In this document: piece by piece, positions 53,276 through 62,560 of the stretch | How the letters are laid out: the number at the start of each line of letters is the position of its first letter | Position numbering within the stretch: the first letter of the stretch is position 1 | From: Verrucomicrobiota bacterium | Lineage (GTDB): Bacteria; Verrucomicrobiota; Verrucomicrobiia; Opitutales; Opitutaceae | Length of the DNA: 64,000 nucleotides | Assembly: GCA_023399155.1 (NCBI GenBank) | Contig: JAEWQP010000003.1 | Coordinates: forward strand, 1-64,000 | Direction: 5' to 3' | The notes under the pieces: model-generated | What the model was told of the DNA's origin: nothing | The model's input: only the letters and a program-made list of their open reading frames with translations | Database searches by the model: none | Program-made: the position numbers and the translations under genes

Positions 53276-56098
53276 ATGAGACCAAACCACTATGCCAGGA
53301 TCGCGTTCACCTTCGCGTGCGCGCTCGGAGCCGGAGTCCCCGCTTTCGCCCAGAGTCCCTCTTCCGCGGTAGACCGCGGGACAACACAGGCGTCCAGGGC
53401 GCAGACTTCGGCCGAAGATGATGACGATGTCGTCGTGCTGGACACCTACAAGATCACCGGGTCGTTCGCCGGAAGTCTCGCAGCGGCTGCCGAAATCAAA
53501 CAGGCCGCTCCCTCTGTCGTCGAAGTGATCTCCGCCGAGGACATAGGCAAGCTGCCCGATATCAGCATCGCCGAGTCGCTCAGCCGCCTGCCCGGCCTGA
53601 CCACGCAGCGGCTCAACGGGCGCGCCCAGGCCATCGTCATCCGCGGCTTGAACGGTGATTTCAGCACCGCACTGCTCAACGGCCGTCAACAGGTCAGCAC
53701 GAGTTCCGGCCGCTCCGTGGAATTCGATCAATATCCTGCGGAACTCCTGAGCGGCGTTGTCGTGTACAAGTCGACGGACGCCGCGCTCGTCGGCCAGGGC
53801 CTCTCCGGCACTGTCGATCTGCAAACCATACGCCCACTCAGGTACGGGAAGCGCACCGTCGCGGCCAGTGCCTTCTACGAATGGACCGGCATGGAACCCA
53901 GCAACGCGGATGCTGATCGTGGCGGGTGGCGGGAAACGCTCTCCTACGTCGATCAGTTCGCCGACGGCACGGTGGGTATCGCCATCGGCATCACCAACTC
54001 CACGCGCCCCGGACAGGGCGAGCAGTTCAACTCGTGGGGTTACGATACCGGAAGCACGTTCGGCGGCACCACCATTGAAGGCGGGCCGGCGAGCCTGATG
54101 GGTGGCGCGAAGCCATTTGTCCGGTCGAGCGAGATCAACCGCGACGCCTACATGGGCGTGCTGGAATTCGCGCCGAACGAAAATGTCCACTCGATCCTCG
54201 ATCTCTACTATACGGACTTCCGCGAGACCCAGCTCCTGCGTGGCATCGAGATCCCGCTCAGCCCGAACTGGGGCACCTACACGACCCTGCAGCCGGGATA
54301 CGTCATCGATGACGGCCTGATCACCCAGGCCACGCTATCCAACTTCTTCGGTGTCGTCCGCAATGACTTTGCCTCGCGGGATGATCAACTGTTCGCCGGC
54401 GGCTGGAACCTCGAACTGGGCAACGACGAAGGCTGGAAGGCGACCCTCGACGTGAGCTACTCGCAGGTGAAGCGCGACGACTTCGTCCTGGAGACCTACT
54501 CGGGCTACGGCATCAACGGTGTGGGAACTCCGGATACAATCACCTACAACCTCGCCCCGAACGGCGGAGCGGGGGCACGTTTCTCCCACCAGCTGGATTA
54601 TTCGAATGGCGACCTGATGCGCCTTGGCATGCCGCAGGGATGGGGGCAGGACCCGAACTCCCGCCCGTCCGGCCAGCACGGCTTCGTCAAGGGACCCATC
54701 ATGGAGGATGAGATGTCCCAATACATGCTCTCGGTTGAGCATCCCCTCAATCGATTCTTCAGCCGATTCGAAGCCGGCGTGGTCTACAACGATCGCGAAA
54801 AGTTCGAGACCGAGTCGGGACCCAACGGCATGGAAGGCTACTTCCTCCAGCTGAAAGACGGCGCCTCGAGCGCGCCGATGCCCCCCTCCGTGGGACTGAC
54901 TGACCTCAGCTTCATCGGCATGGGCAAGCTCTACAGCTACAATCCGATGGCCCTCTACAATAACGATTTCTACGACAAGATCGCCAACAACGACCCGACC
55001 AAGATGGCGAACAACTGGGTCGTCGACGAAAAGGTGCTCATCGGCTACGTGAAGCTGGACATCGACCACACCCTCGGAAACCTGCCGGTGACCGGCAACA
55101 TCGGGGCCCAGCTGATCCAGACGGACCAGCACGCACGCGGTCAGGCGATCAACACAGGCAGCCTGGAAATCGAACAGGTGTCAGCGTCCCACGACTACAC
55201 CGACTTCGTGCCCAGCTTGAATCTGAACTTTCACCTGACCCGTCGGGATTCGATTCGCGTGAGTGTCGCACGGCAGCTGGCTCGCCAGCCCATGAACGAC
55301 ATGCGGGCGGGTTCGACGTATTCGTTCGACGCGTCCAAAGCATTCTCCACCGATGTCGAGAACAGCCCGTGGAGCGCGAGCGGCGGCAATCCGGAACTCG
55401 AGCCCTGGCGTTCCAACTCCTATGATGTGTCCTACGAACACTATTTCGCGGACCAGATGGGCTACTTCGCCGTGGCGGGCTTCTACAAGGACCTGGTGTC
55501 CTACACGTACAACGACAAGCAGCTGATGGATTTCAGCGGCCTGCCGACGGGCGTGGACGTGACCCCGAACATCTTCCAGGGCTACAACACGGTTCCCCAG
55601 AACGGTCAGGGCGGTTCGATCAAGGGTCTGGAGTTCTCGGTCTCGCTTCCCGGCGAAAAGTTCACACCGATGCTGAAGGGCTTTGGCATCTTTGCCAGCT
55701 CGTCATTCTTCAAGAGCTCGATCCGGCCCGACCTGAACAGTCCGGCCACGCCGCTGGTGGGCCTGTCTGAACGCGTGCAGACTGGAACGCTCTACTATGA
55801 GCGAGGCGGCTTCTCCGCCCGCGTGAGTGCGCGCTACCGCTCCGACTATCGCGGCGACATCGCCACATTCGGCCCACGCGGCGCCGTCTACCGCAACCTG
55901 CAGTCGGAGACCGTCGTCGATGCCCAGGTCAGCTACACGTTCAGGGAGGGTGCCTTGAAGGGCCTGGCCCTGATCGCTCAGGCCTATAACCTGACCGACG
56001 AGCCGCTCGTCGCATCAAGTGGCGCGGATGTCCGATTCATCCAGGACTACCAGAAATACGGAACGAACTACTCCGTGGGCGCGTCCTACAAGTTCTGA
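53276..56098 (+). CDS. TonB-dependent receptor (outer membrane)
   Basis: The 940-residue product starts with a signal peptide (RIAFTFACALGAGVPAFAQS). A TonB-box-like segment (VVVLDTYKITG) precedes the plug domain (SAEDIGKLPDISIAESLSRL, IRGLNGDFSTALLNGRQQV). The remainder is a 22-strand barrel ending in Phe (SVGASYKF), as outer-membrane proteins do. Together with malQ, an MFS transporter and an AraC regulator it likely imports alpha-glucan or malto-oligosaccharide. Similar Caulobacter-like receptors do so; the specific ligand is inference. Confidence 0.9.
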   Translation: MRPNHYARIAFTFACALGAGVPAFAQSPSSAVDRGTTQASRAQTSAEDDDDVVVLDTYKITGSFAGSLAAAAEIKQAAPSVVEVISAEDIGKLPDISIAESLSRLPGLTTQRLNGRAQAIVIRGLNGDFSTALLNGRQQVSTSSGRSVEFDQYPAELLSGVVVYKSTDAALVGQGLSGTVDLQTIRPLRYGKRTVAASAFYEWTGMEPSNADADRGGWRETLSYVDQFADGTVGIAIGITNSTRPGQGEQFNSWGYDTGSTFGGTTIEGGPASLMGGAKPFVRSSEINRDAYMGVLEFAPNENVHSILDLYYTDFRETQLLRGIEIPLSPNWGTYTTLQPGYVIDDGLITQATLSNFFGVVRNDFASRDDQLFAGGWNLELGNDEGWKATLDVSYSQVKRDDFVLETYSGYGINGVGTPDTITYNLAPNGGAGARFSHQLDYSNGDLMRLGMPQGWGQDPNSRPSGQHGFVKGPIMEDEMSQYMLSVEHPLNRFFSRFEAGVVYNDREKFETESGPNGMEGYFLQLKDGASSAPMPPSVGLTDLSFIGMGKLYSYNPMALYNNDFYDKIANNDPTKMANNWVVDEKVLIGYVKLDIDHTLGNLPVTGNIGAQLIQTDQHARGQAINTGSLEIEQVSASHDYTDFVPSLNLNFHLTRRDSIRVSVARQLARQPMNDMRAGSTYSFDASKAFSTDVENSPWSASGGNPELEPWRSNSYDVSYEHYFADQMGYFAVAGFYKDLVSYTYNDKQLMDFSGLPTGVDVTPNIFQGYNTVPQNGQGGSIKGLEFSVSLPGEKFTPMLKGFGIFASSSFFKSSIRPDLNSPATPLVGLSERVQTGTLYYERGGFSARVSARYRSDYRGDIATFGPRGAVYRNLQSETVVDAQVSYTFREGALKGLALIAQAYNLTDEPLVASSGADVRFIQDYQKYGTNYSVGASYKF

Positions 56099-56114
56099 TC
56101 CAAGCAGAAATTGA

Positions 56115-56146
56115 ATGCTCCCGGCAGGTGTATCCTCCGGGAGCAT
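56115..56146 (+). terminator. Hairpin after TonB receptor gene
   Basis: ATGCTCCCGG and CCGGGAGCAT are exact inverse copies (10 bp, 12-nt loop) 16 bp after the receptor stop. There is no T-run, so termination may be partial. The gap to malQ (56099-56430) shows no further gene. Confidence 0.5.
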
Positions 56147-56430
56147 ACACCAAGGCACCGGCGGACGCCGCAGTACGGCCCCGGGCCTCTGGAAGGCCGG
56201 CCTAACCTCCTCTGCCAGCGGCTATCGCACTTCCGATGAATCCCGTGATGAACCGTCCGCGATCGCGGCCCAGTCCGGGGCTTCGTGGATGGAGCTGACT
56301 GCAGCACCGGGTGTGCGGTCGTTTCCGCCATCGGGGAGGGACGGTCGTCCCCGAGACTTCAAAGCTCCTCGGCGCGCGGCCCCGATGCCGTGCACCGTCC
56401 CGATTCGCCAACGCAGCGCCTGCACTCTCC

Positions 56431-58020
56431 ATGCAATCGACCTCCCATAACTGGCTCCGCGCGCGCCACTCCGGCGTGCTCGCCCACGTTTCCTCGCTGC
56501 CCGGTCCACACGGTATCGGCGACTTCGGTCGCGGCGCGCGCCGCCTGATCGACTTTCTCGCCGACTACGGGTTCCGCTTCTGGCAGATCTGCCCGCTCGG
56601 GCCGACGGGGTATGGAGATTCCCCCTACCAATCGTTCTCCAGCTTTGCGGGGAACGCGTATTTCATCGATCTCGAGGAACTGGTGGGTGCCGGCCTCCTC
56701 CTCGACGAGGACTGCCGTCCGCTCCGCCTGCTCTCGCATGCACGGACCAACTACGGCGCCCTCTACCGCGAGTTCTGGCCGATCCTCGCCACCGCCTACG
56801 AGCGTTTCCTGCGTCGCGGCGCCGAGATCCCCGGCTGGCCGTCGTATCGCGAGTTCTGTGCGCGCGAGGCGCCATGGCTGGACTCCTACGCCGAGTTCAT
56901 GGCCATCAAGGCCGGCTTCGAGAGCCGTTCCTGGACCACGTGGCCCGAGCCCTACCGCACCTACCGCCCCGGCCTGCACGCGTCGCTTCCCGCCGCGGCC
57001 CAGGAAGTGGCGGGCTTGCACCGCTTCGCGCAGTTTGTCTTCTTCACCCAGTGGCGCCACCTGCGCGCCTATGCCGCTTCACGCGGGGTGGAGATCATCG
57101 GCGACATCCCGATCTTCGTCGCGCTCGACAGCGCGGATGCCTGGAGCTGCCGGTCCATCCTCCGTTTCGATGCGCACGGGCACCCGCTCGCGGTCGCGGG
57201 CGTGCCGCCCGACTACTTCTCCGCCTCCGGACAGCTCTGGGGAAACCCGCTCTACGACTGGACGGCGCTAGAGAAGACCGGATACGCCTGGTGGATCGAG
57301 CGGCTGCGCGCGGCGCTCGCTCTCTATGATGTCGTGCGGCTCGACCATTTCCGCGGGTTCGACACGTACTGGGAGATCCCGGGCGACGCCGAGGATGCGC
57401 GGCGCGGCCGGTGGCGCAACGGGCCGGGCCTCGATTTCTTCGAACACGTCCAGGCGGCGCTGCCCGAGGCACGCCTCATCGCCGAGGACCTCGGCTACAT
57501 CACGGCCGAGGTGTTCGCACTGCGTCGCGCCGCCCACCTGCCGGGCATGCGCATTCTGCAGTTCGGCTACGGGCACGACGACAACAACGTCAACCTTCCG
57601 CACTTCCTTCCCGACGACAGCGTTGTCTATACGGGCACGCACGACAACAACACCACCCGCGGCTGGCTCGACGACCTTCCGGCCGACATGGCCGACCGCG
57701 TCGATGCCTACTACCAGCTCGGTGGCGAGTCCTCCGCCCTGCCCCTGGTGCGCGCCGCGCTGGCCTCGGTCGCACGGCTCGCGATCGTGCCGATGCAGGA
57801 CCTGCTCGACCTCGACGGGAGCGCACGCATGAACCATCCCGGCACGGCCGAGGGAAACTGGCAGTGGCGGTTCACCTCGGGTCAACTCGAGGACCTGGCC
57901 GATGAGCACGGCGAGACGTTCCGGGCCTGGAACGCGCTGTTCGACCGCACCAGCGACCCCCGCCAGCGCGACTACAGCGCCCCACCATCGGAGCTTCCCT
58001 CGCACGCCGGCCACGCCTAG
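56431..58020 (+). CDS. malQ: 4-alpha-glucanotransferase (amylomaltase, GH77)
   Basis: MalQ moves glucan segments between malto-oligosaccharides, giving glucose. The 529-residue product (ATG 56431) shows SSLPGPHGIGDFG, QICPLGPTGYGDSPYQSFSS, the nucleophile Asp in VVRLDHFRGFDTYWEIP, the acid Glu in IAEDLGYIT and THDNNTTRGWL. It matches the short bacterial GH77 form. The frame to 56311 is open but unrelated. It lies downstream of the TonB receptor and upstream of an MFS transporter gene. Confidence 0.95.
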   Translation: MQSTSHNWLRARHSGVLAHVSSLPGPHGIGDFGRGARRLIDFLADYGFRFWQICPLGPTGYGDSPYQSFSSFAGNAYFIDLEELVGAGLLLDEDCRPLRLLSHARTNYGALYREFWPILATAYERFLRRGAEIPGWPSYREFCAREAPWLDSYAEFMAIKAGFESRSWTTWPEPYRTYRPGLHASLPAAAQEVAGLHRFAQFVFFTQWRHLRAYAASRGVEIIGDIPIFVALDSADAWSCRSILRFDAHGHPLAVAGVPPDYFSASGQLWGNPLYDWTALEKTGYAWWIERLRAALALYDVVRLDHFRGFDTYWEIPGDAEDARRGRWRNGPGLDFFEHVQAALPEARLIAEDLGYITAEVFALRRAAHLPGMRILQFGYGHDDNNVNLPHFLPDDSVVYTGTHDNNTTRGWLDDLPADMADRVDAYYQLGGESSALPLVRAALASVARLAIVPMQDLLDLDGSARMNHPGTAEGNWQWRFTSGQLEDLADEHGETFRAWNALFDRTSDPRQRDYSAPPSELPSHAGHA

Positions 58021-58171
58021 AAGCCTGCCGGCGACCCGCCTTGCGCGCGGCCGGACCGTGAGCCTGGCGGAATCATCCCGGTGAGCCACGGCTCGGCCAA
58101 AGGGCTCGCGTCAAAGTGAATACAGAACTCGGATAGCCTGGAGTCATACGCCAATCCCCACCATCCCGCCC

Positions 58172-59494
58172 ATGTCTCATCCCACCCCACCCGGCCGCCC
58201 GCTCTCCTGGCTGTCGCTCATCAATATGAGCGTCGGCTTCTTCGGCATCCAGTTCGGCTGGGGCCTGCAGATGGCGAACATGAGCGCCATCTACCAGTTT
58301 CTCGGCGCCACCGAGTCCGAGATCCCGATGCTCTGGCTCGCCGCACCCGTCACCGGATTGTTGGTACAACCGATCATTGGCTACTACAGCGACCGCACCT
58401 GGACGCGTCTCGGCCGCAGGCGGCCCTATTTCCTTGTCGGTGCAATCCTCGCCAGCCTGGCGCTCATCGCCATGCCCAACTCGCCGACGTTGTGGATGGC
58501 CGCCGGCCTGCTCTGGGTGCTCGACGCCTCGGTCAACATCAGCATGGAGCCGTTCCGCGCGTTCGTGGGCGACCTCCTCCCCGCCCAGCAGCGCAAGGTC
58601 GGCTTCGCCATGCAGAGCGTGTTCATCGGCGCCGGAGCGGTCCTGTCCTCGTCGCTGCTCGACATCCTCGCGCGGCTCGGCGTGGACGAGAGCGCCGGGG
58701 ACGGACGCATCCCCAACACCGTCCACATCGCGTTCTATCTCGGGGCGGCGGTGTTTGTGGTCGCGGTCCTCTACACCGTCGTGACGACGCGGGAACACCC
58801 GCCGGCCGACATGGAGGCCTTCCGGCGCGCGCGCGACGAGTCCTCCGGGCCCACGCACGCGCTCCGTGAGATCGTGGGCGGCATCTTCGCGATGCCGCGC
58901 GTGATGCGACGGCTCGCCTTCGTGCAGTTCTTCACCTGGCTCGGCCTCTTCTGCCTGTGGATCTACTTCACACCGGCCATCGCGCGGGCGATCTTCCACG
59001 GCGAGCCCGGCTCGCCCGAGTATCTTGCCGCCGTGAAGACCGGCGGGACCTGTTTCGCGACCTACAACGGCGTCGCGTTCGGCTTCGCCTTCGTGTTGCT
59101 CGGCCTGGCGCGCCGTTTCTCCGCCAAGGCCATTCATATCGTCTGCCTCGCCTGCGGCGGTGCGGGTCTAGCCGCGACGGGACTGTGGACGACGAGTGGC
59201 GGTCTCTATGTCTCCATGGTCGGCGTCGGCATCGCCTGGGCGAGCATCCTTTCGATGCCCTACGCGATGCTGGCCAACGCGCTCCCGGCGGAGCGCATGG
59301 GCTTTTACATGGGCGTATTCAACTTCTTCATCGTCCTGCCGCAGATCGTGGCGGCCACGATGCTCGGGAAGATTGTCTCCTCCGTGTTCGACGGCTCGGC
59401 CCTGCCGGCCGTCGTCGCCGGCGGGATCGCCATGTTCGTGGCTGCAGCCGCGACCTTCGCCGTCCCCGCGCAGGAGGAAGGCGTTCGGAACTGA
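58172..59494 (+). CDS. MFS sugar transporter (maltose/sucrose-type, GPH-like)
   Basis: The 440-residue product has 12 membrane segments and motifs of the GPH/SUT-like branch: GIQFGWGLQMANMS, DRTWTRLGRRRPYFLVG and the second-half loop ERMGFYMGVFNFFIVLPQI. Such carriers import maltose, sucrose or other disaccharides across the inner membrane. The context, directly after malQ, suggests maltose or malto-oligosaccharide. The gap to malQ (151 bp) contains a degenerate piece of repeat family A near 58089. Confidence 0.85.
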   Translation: MSHPTPPGRPLSWLSLINMSVGFFGIQFGWGLQMANMSAIYQFLGATESEIPMLWLAAPVTGLLVQPIIGYYSDRTWTRLGRRRPYFLVGAILASLALIAMPNSPTLWMAAGLLWVLDASVNISMEPFRAFVGDLLPAQQRKVGFAMQSVFIGAGAVLSSSLLDILARLGVDESAGDGRIPNTVHIAFYLGAAVFVVAVLYTVVTTREHPPADMEAFRRARDESSGPTHALREIVGGIFAMPRVMRRLAFVQFFTWLGLFCLWIYFTPAIARAIFHGEPGSPEYLAAVKTGGTCFATYNGVAFGFAFVLLGLARRFSAKAIHIVCLACGGAGLAATGLWTTSGGLYVSMVGVGIAWASILSMPYAMLANALPAERMGFYMGVFNFFIVLPQIVAATMLGKIVSSVFDGSALPAVVAGGIAMFVAAAATFAVPAQEEGVRN

Positions 59495-59522
59495 TTGCGC
59501 GCCCCGCCCGACTCTGCAGGCG

Positions 59523-60623
59523 CTACTTCCCCGCGACGTCCACCGGCTGCCCGTGCGTGTAGTCGTCGTGGTCGTAGTAGATCGTCTTTGGGCGGGTTTC
59601 CTTCGCCGCGCGACGGGCGTCGATCCGCGCACGAAACTCCTGGGGCGACTCGCCCTTGTGCTTCTTGAAGACCCGCGCAAAATAGGCGGGATCGGAGAAC
59701 CCACTCGCGTAGGCGATCTCCGAGATGTGCAACGGCGTTGTCTCGAGCGCCATGATCGCACCCTCGATGCGCACGCGATGGATGTACTGGATGAGCTTCT
59801 CGCCCGTCTCGCGGTGAAACAGGTGCGAGAGGTAGTCGGGAGAACACTGCAGGCGCTCGGCGATACCCTTCACGTTGAGATCCGGATTCGAGAACTGGTC
59901 GCGCACGAGCCACTTCACCTGGAAGACCTTGCCCATGTCCGTATTCAGTTCGCCGACACCCGTTTCGACGAGGTTTTGCAGCATGCCGAGGATCGAAAGC
60001 AGCAGGCCGCGCAGCACCTGGTCGCGCGCCGGCGCCTTCATGTGGAAGGTCTGCACGAGGGTGTTGGTCAGCGCAACCAGGACCTCAAGGTTCGGCGCCT
60101 CAAAGAATTCGATGGTCTCGATGTCCGGCTTCTGCGGTGCGACCTCGTGGGCGAGATGGAGGCTGAGCACGCTGCTGTAGAAACCGCCGACGAGATTGCG
60201 AAAGGGACCCTTCTCGTCGGTGAAAATCGTCTCGCGGTGCGGCACGCCGGTCGGGATGACGCACATCTCGCCGGGGAAAAGGGAGAATTCCTCCCGCGGC
60301 AGGTGAAAGTCCGTCCGCCCGCGCACCTGGACAAAGATCTCCGGCTTGAAGTGAAAATGCATCCCGCGGTGTTTCTGCATCAGGCACTCCTCGCGGGGCA
60401 CGCGAAACCGGAGCTGCCCGCGCTCGGCCTGACGCGCCACCTGTGTGAGGATCTCGCGCATCTCCGCGCGATCACGGTTGTGAACGGGTTTGCCGGGGAA
60501 CGCGGCGACTGGCGCGACTGGGGCAGAATCTTGGAGGTCGAGACTCACGCTAGAGGGCTGTTCATCGGGGAAGACGCCGCTACAGGATCCGCAATCTGCA
60601 ATTCCGCAAATCGCGTCCGGCAA
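59523..60623 (-). CDS. AraC-family transcriptional regulator
   Basis: The 366-residue product combines a cupin-like sensor domain (HFHFKPEIFVQVRGRTDFHL, FPGEMCVIPTGVPHRE) with a C-terminal AraC double helix-turn-helix (LNVKGIAERLQCSPDYLSHLF and ISEIAYASGFSDPAYFARVF). It likely controls the adjacent malQ-transporter locus with a sugar ligand. The start is not certain: ATG 60623, GTG 60548 or ATG 60461 are all in frame, and homology starts near the last. It converges with the MFS gene (28 bp). Confidence 0.85.
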   Translation of the reverse strand: MPDAICGIADCGSCSGVFPDEQPSSVSLDLQDSAPVAPVAAFPGKPVHNRDRAEMREILTQVARQAERGQLRFRVPREECLMQKHRGMHFHFKPEIFVQVRGRTDFHLPREEFSLFPGEMCVIPTGVPHRETIFTDEKGPFRNLVGGFYSSVLSLHLAHEVAPQKPDIETIEFFEAPNLEVLVALTNTLVQTFHMKAPARDQVLRGLLLSILGMLQNLVETGVGELNTDMGKVFQVKWLVRDQFSNPDLNVKGIAERLQCSPDYLSHLFHRETGEKLIQYIHRVRIEGAIMALETTPLHISEIAYASGFSDPAYFARVFKKHKGESPQEFRARIDARRAAKETRPKTIYYDHDDYTHGQPVDVAGK

Positions 60624-60756
60624 CGCACTGTGCCGCGGGGCCCCTATCTGATCGCCAACCGGATCGCGCTACGCAACGTTAAACACGTTGAGCGCGAGGG
60701 CGTTAACTAAGTCTTGTCTGCCCTTTCCGGGTTTTCTCCGGAACCGCAGCGTCGGG

Positions 60757-61086
60757 TCAAGCGGCAGAAACGTCGGAATCGCGCCCGACCGCCTCGGTCG
60801 CGCCGGTCACGAGCACGCTGACCCGGGCATCCGGGCAGAAGCACGCAAGACGGCAGGCCAGGCACCACGCTTGGTGCGGCTGGATGACCAGCTCCGCCGG
60901 CAGCACCAGCGTGATCACCGGCACCGCCGCCTTGTCGCCCCGTGCCGCGACAATGTGGATCGGCTGCCCGAGGTCGCGGGCACAGGTCAGGACGATGTTT
61001 CCCAGGATCGGCGTGAGGCGCCTGGGGGCGCAGATCTCACACTGCAAGGTGGGGATCCCAGGGCGTGTGGAGGAAGTTCGAGTCAT
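60757..61086 (-). CDS. Cysteine-containing small protein, unknown
   Basis: A 109-residue frame has two cysteine clusters: LQCEICAPRR near residue 16 and WCLACRLACFCPDA near 74. This may bind a metal or haem. It lies 60 bp after the PepSY gene on the same strand. The family is unknown to me, and a non-coding shadow cannot be ruled out. The start at 61086 is the only long choice. Confidence 0.4.
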   Translation of the reverse strand: MTRTSSTRPGIPTLQCEICAPRRLTPILGNIVLTCARDLGQPIHIVAARGDKAAVPVITLVLPAELVIQPHQAWCLACRLACFCPDARVSVLVTGATEAVGRDSDVSAA

Positions 61087-61146
61087 CGATGGAGGTGTCC
61101 GGTTGCGCTGCGCGCGAGCACCATGCTTTCCCCGCAGCGGGTCGTG

Positions 61147-62415
61147 TCACTGACTGGCGGATACGCGTTGCTGGTGCGCAGGGTGCGGGGATGCCGGGGC
61201 CCTGCGCGGACCGCGTGCGAGGAACCGGCGCCACGAAAGCGCGAAGCCGGTGTAGACAAGAAACAGGGCGCCAAGGCTCGCGAGGCCGGCGACGGCCTGA
61301 CCGGGCCATCCGAGCGCCTGGCCGGTATGAAGAAATCGGCTCCACATGCGAACCTGCCGCCCGGTGGAGGAGTCGCGGAAACCTTCGCGCCGCAGGATCT
61401 CTCCCGTGAACGGATGGACCGTGAGCGTGGTGGAGGCGGTGCGCGGCCAAGTTCCGGCCTCGCGGATCATGATCGTCAGCGGCGGCACCGCACCCGAACG
61501 GGCCGCGTCGGCGGCCGCGGGAGCTCCGCCTGGCGCAGCCGGACCCGGGGCCGGCCGCTGCTGGCGATTCGCACCGCCCGTGCGCAGCGTGATCTGGCTC
61601 CACCTCGGGTACTCCGCTTGAACCTGTGCGACGATCCCATCCAGGCCGGCCGGCCGTGCCTCGGGCGACGGCCGCGCAATCTCGGCAGCCGTCGCGCCTG
61701 AGACGGGCGGGCCGCCTTGCGCGGGCGGCTCCTCGCCGACCATGCGGTAGATCAGGCTGGAACCCCAGCGGTACGAAATCGGAACAGCCGTCAGCGTCAA
61801 TACGATCAGGACCGGCGCGCACCAGAAGCCGATGGCATTGTGCCAGTTGAAGTCACGCGCCTTGCCGGCCAGCCTCCCGTTGAGCAGGGCGACGGCCTTG
61901 AATCCGCGCCACGACCACGAGCGCGGCCACCACAGGTAGAGTCCGGAAACCGCGAGCGCCAGGAACGCCAGATTGCAGGCGCCTGTGATCGCCTTCCCGA
62001 CGGGACGGTTGTCTCCGCCCAGGGCGATGAAGCGGTGCCACTCCTCCATCAGGTGCATGAAGTCGTGCATCGCGGTGGAGCCCGGCCGGCGAACCTCACC
62101 CGTGTAGGGGTTGATGTAATACGCGGTGTCTCTTCCGGCGGAGATGGTCACCGCCGCGCCGGGATCATTGGCCAGCGAGATCGCCGGCGACCGCACCTCG
62201 GGCAGCGCCTCGCGCACGCGCACCTGCAACTCGGCCAGCGGCAAGCGGGTCGCAGCCGGGTCCGCGGGCGCCGTCACCCGCCGCGCGTCGCGCTCAGCCC
62301 AGGCGACGAGTTCCTGCTCGAAGGCCAGGACGACCCCGGTGAAGGACATGATCGCGATGACGAGCCCCGCGACCAGGCCCGCGACAAGATGAATCCAGAA
62401 CAGGATCTTTCGCAT
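61147..62415 (-). CDS. PepSY-associated transmembrane protein
   Basis: The 422-residue product has the PepSY-TM layout: a first helix (LVAGLVAGLVIAIMSFTG, residues about 10-30) followed by a periplasmic part with YYINPYTGEV, a second part with the His-rich MHDFMHLMEEWHRF, and two further helices with WWPRSWSWRGF. These proteins often act with siderophore receptors in ferric iron reduction. A long Pro/Ala insertion around residues 230-300 is unusual. The upstream TonB receptor gene ends 145 bp before its start. Confidence 0.85.
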   Translation of the reverse strand: MRKILFWIHLVAGLVAGLVIAIMSFTGVVLAFEQELVAWAERDARRVTAPADPAATRLPLAELQVRVREALPEVRSPAISLANDPGAAVTISAGRDTAYYINPYTGEVRRPGSTAMHDFMHLMEEWHRFIALGGDNRPVGKAITGACNLAFLALAVSGLYLWWPRSWSWRGFKAVALLNGRLAGKARDFNWHNAIGFWCAPVLIVLTLTAVPISYRWGSSLIYRMVGEEPPAQGGPPVSGATAAEIARPSPEARPAGLDGIVAQVQAEYPRWSQITLRTGGANRQQRPAPGPAAPGGAPAAADAARSGAVPPLTIMIREAGTWPRTASTTLTVHPFTGEILRREGFRDSSTGRQVRMWSRFLHTGQALGWPGQAVAGLASLGALFLVYTGFALSWRRFLARGPRRAPASPHPAHQQRVSASQ

Positions 62416-62560
62416 GGGAGGAATCGATCCGGGCCGTCTCAGCGGCCCACGGGGAGGATAAGGAGCCCGAGGCGGGCGCGCGCGATCAGCACGCAGAGGG
62501 CGGACCCGATCTCATCGGGGAGTCGGCCTCGGCGCAGATGCATGATTGGAGGAACCGCGT

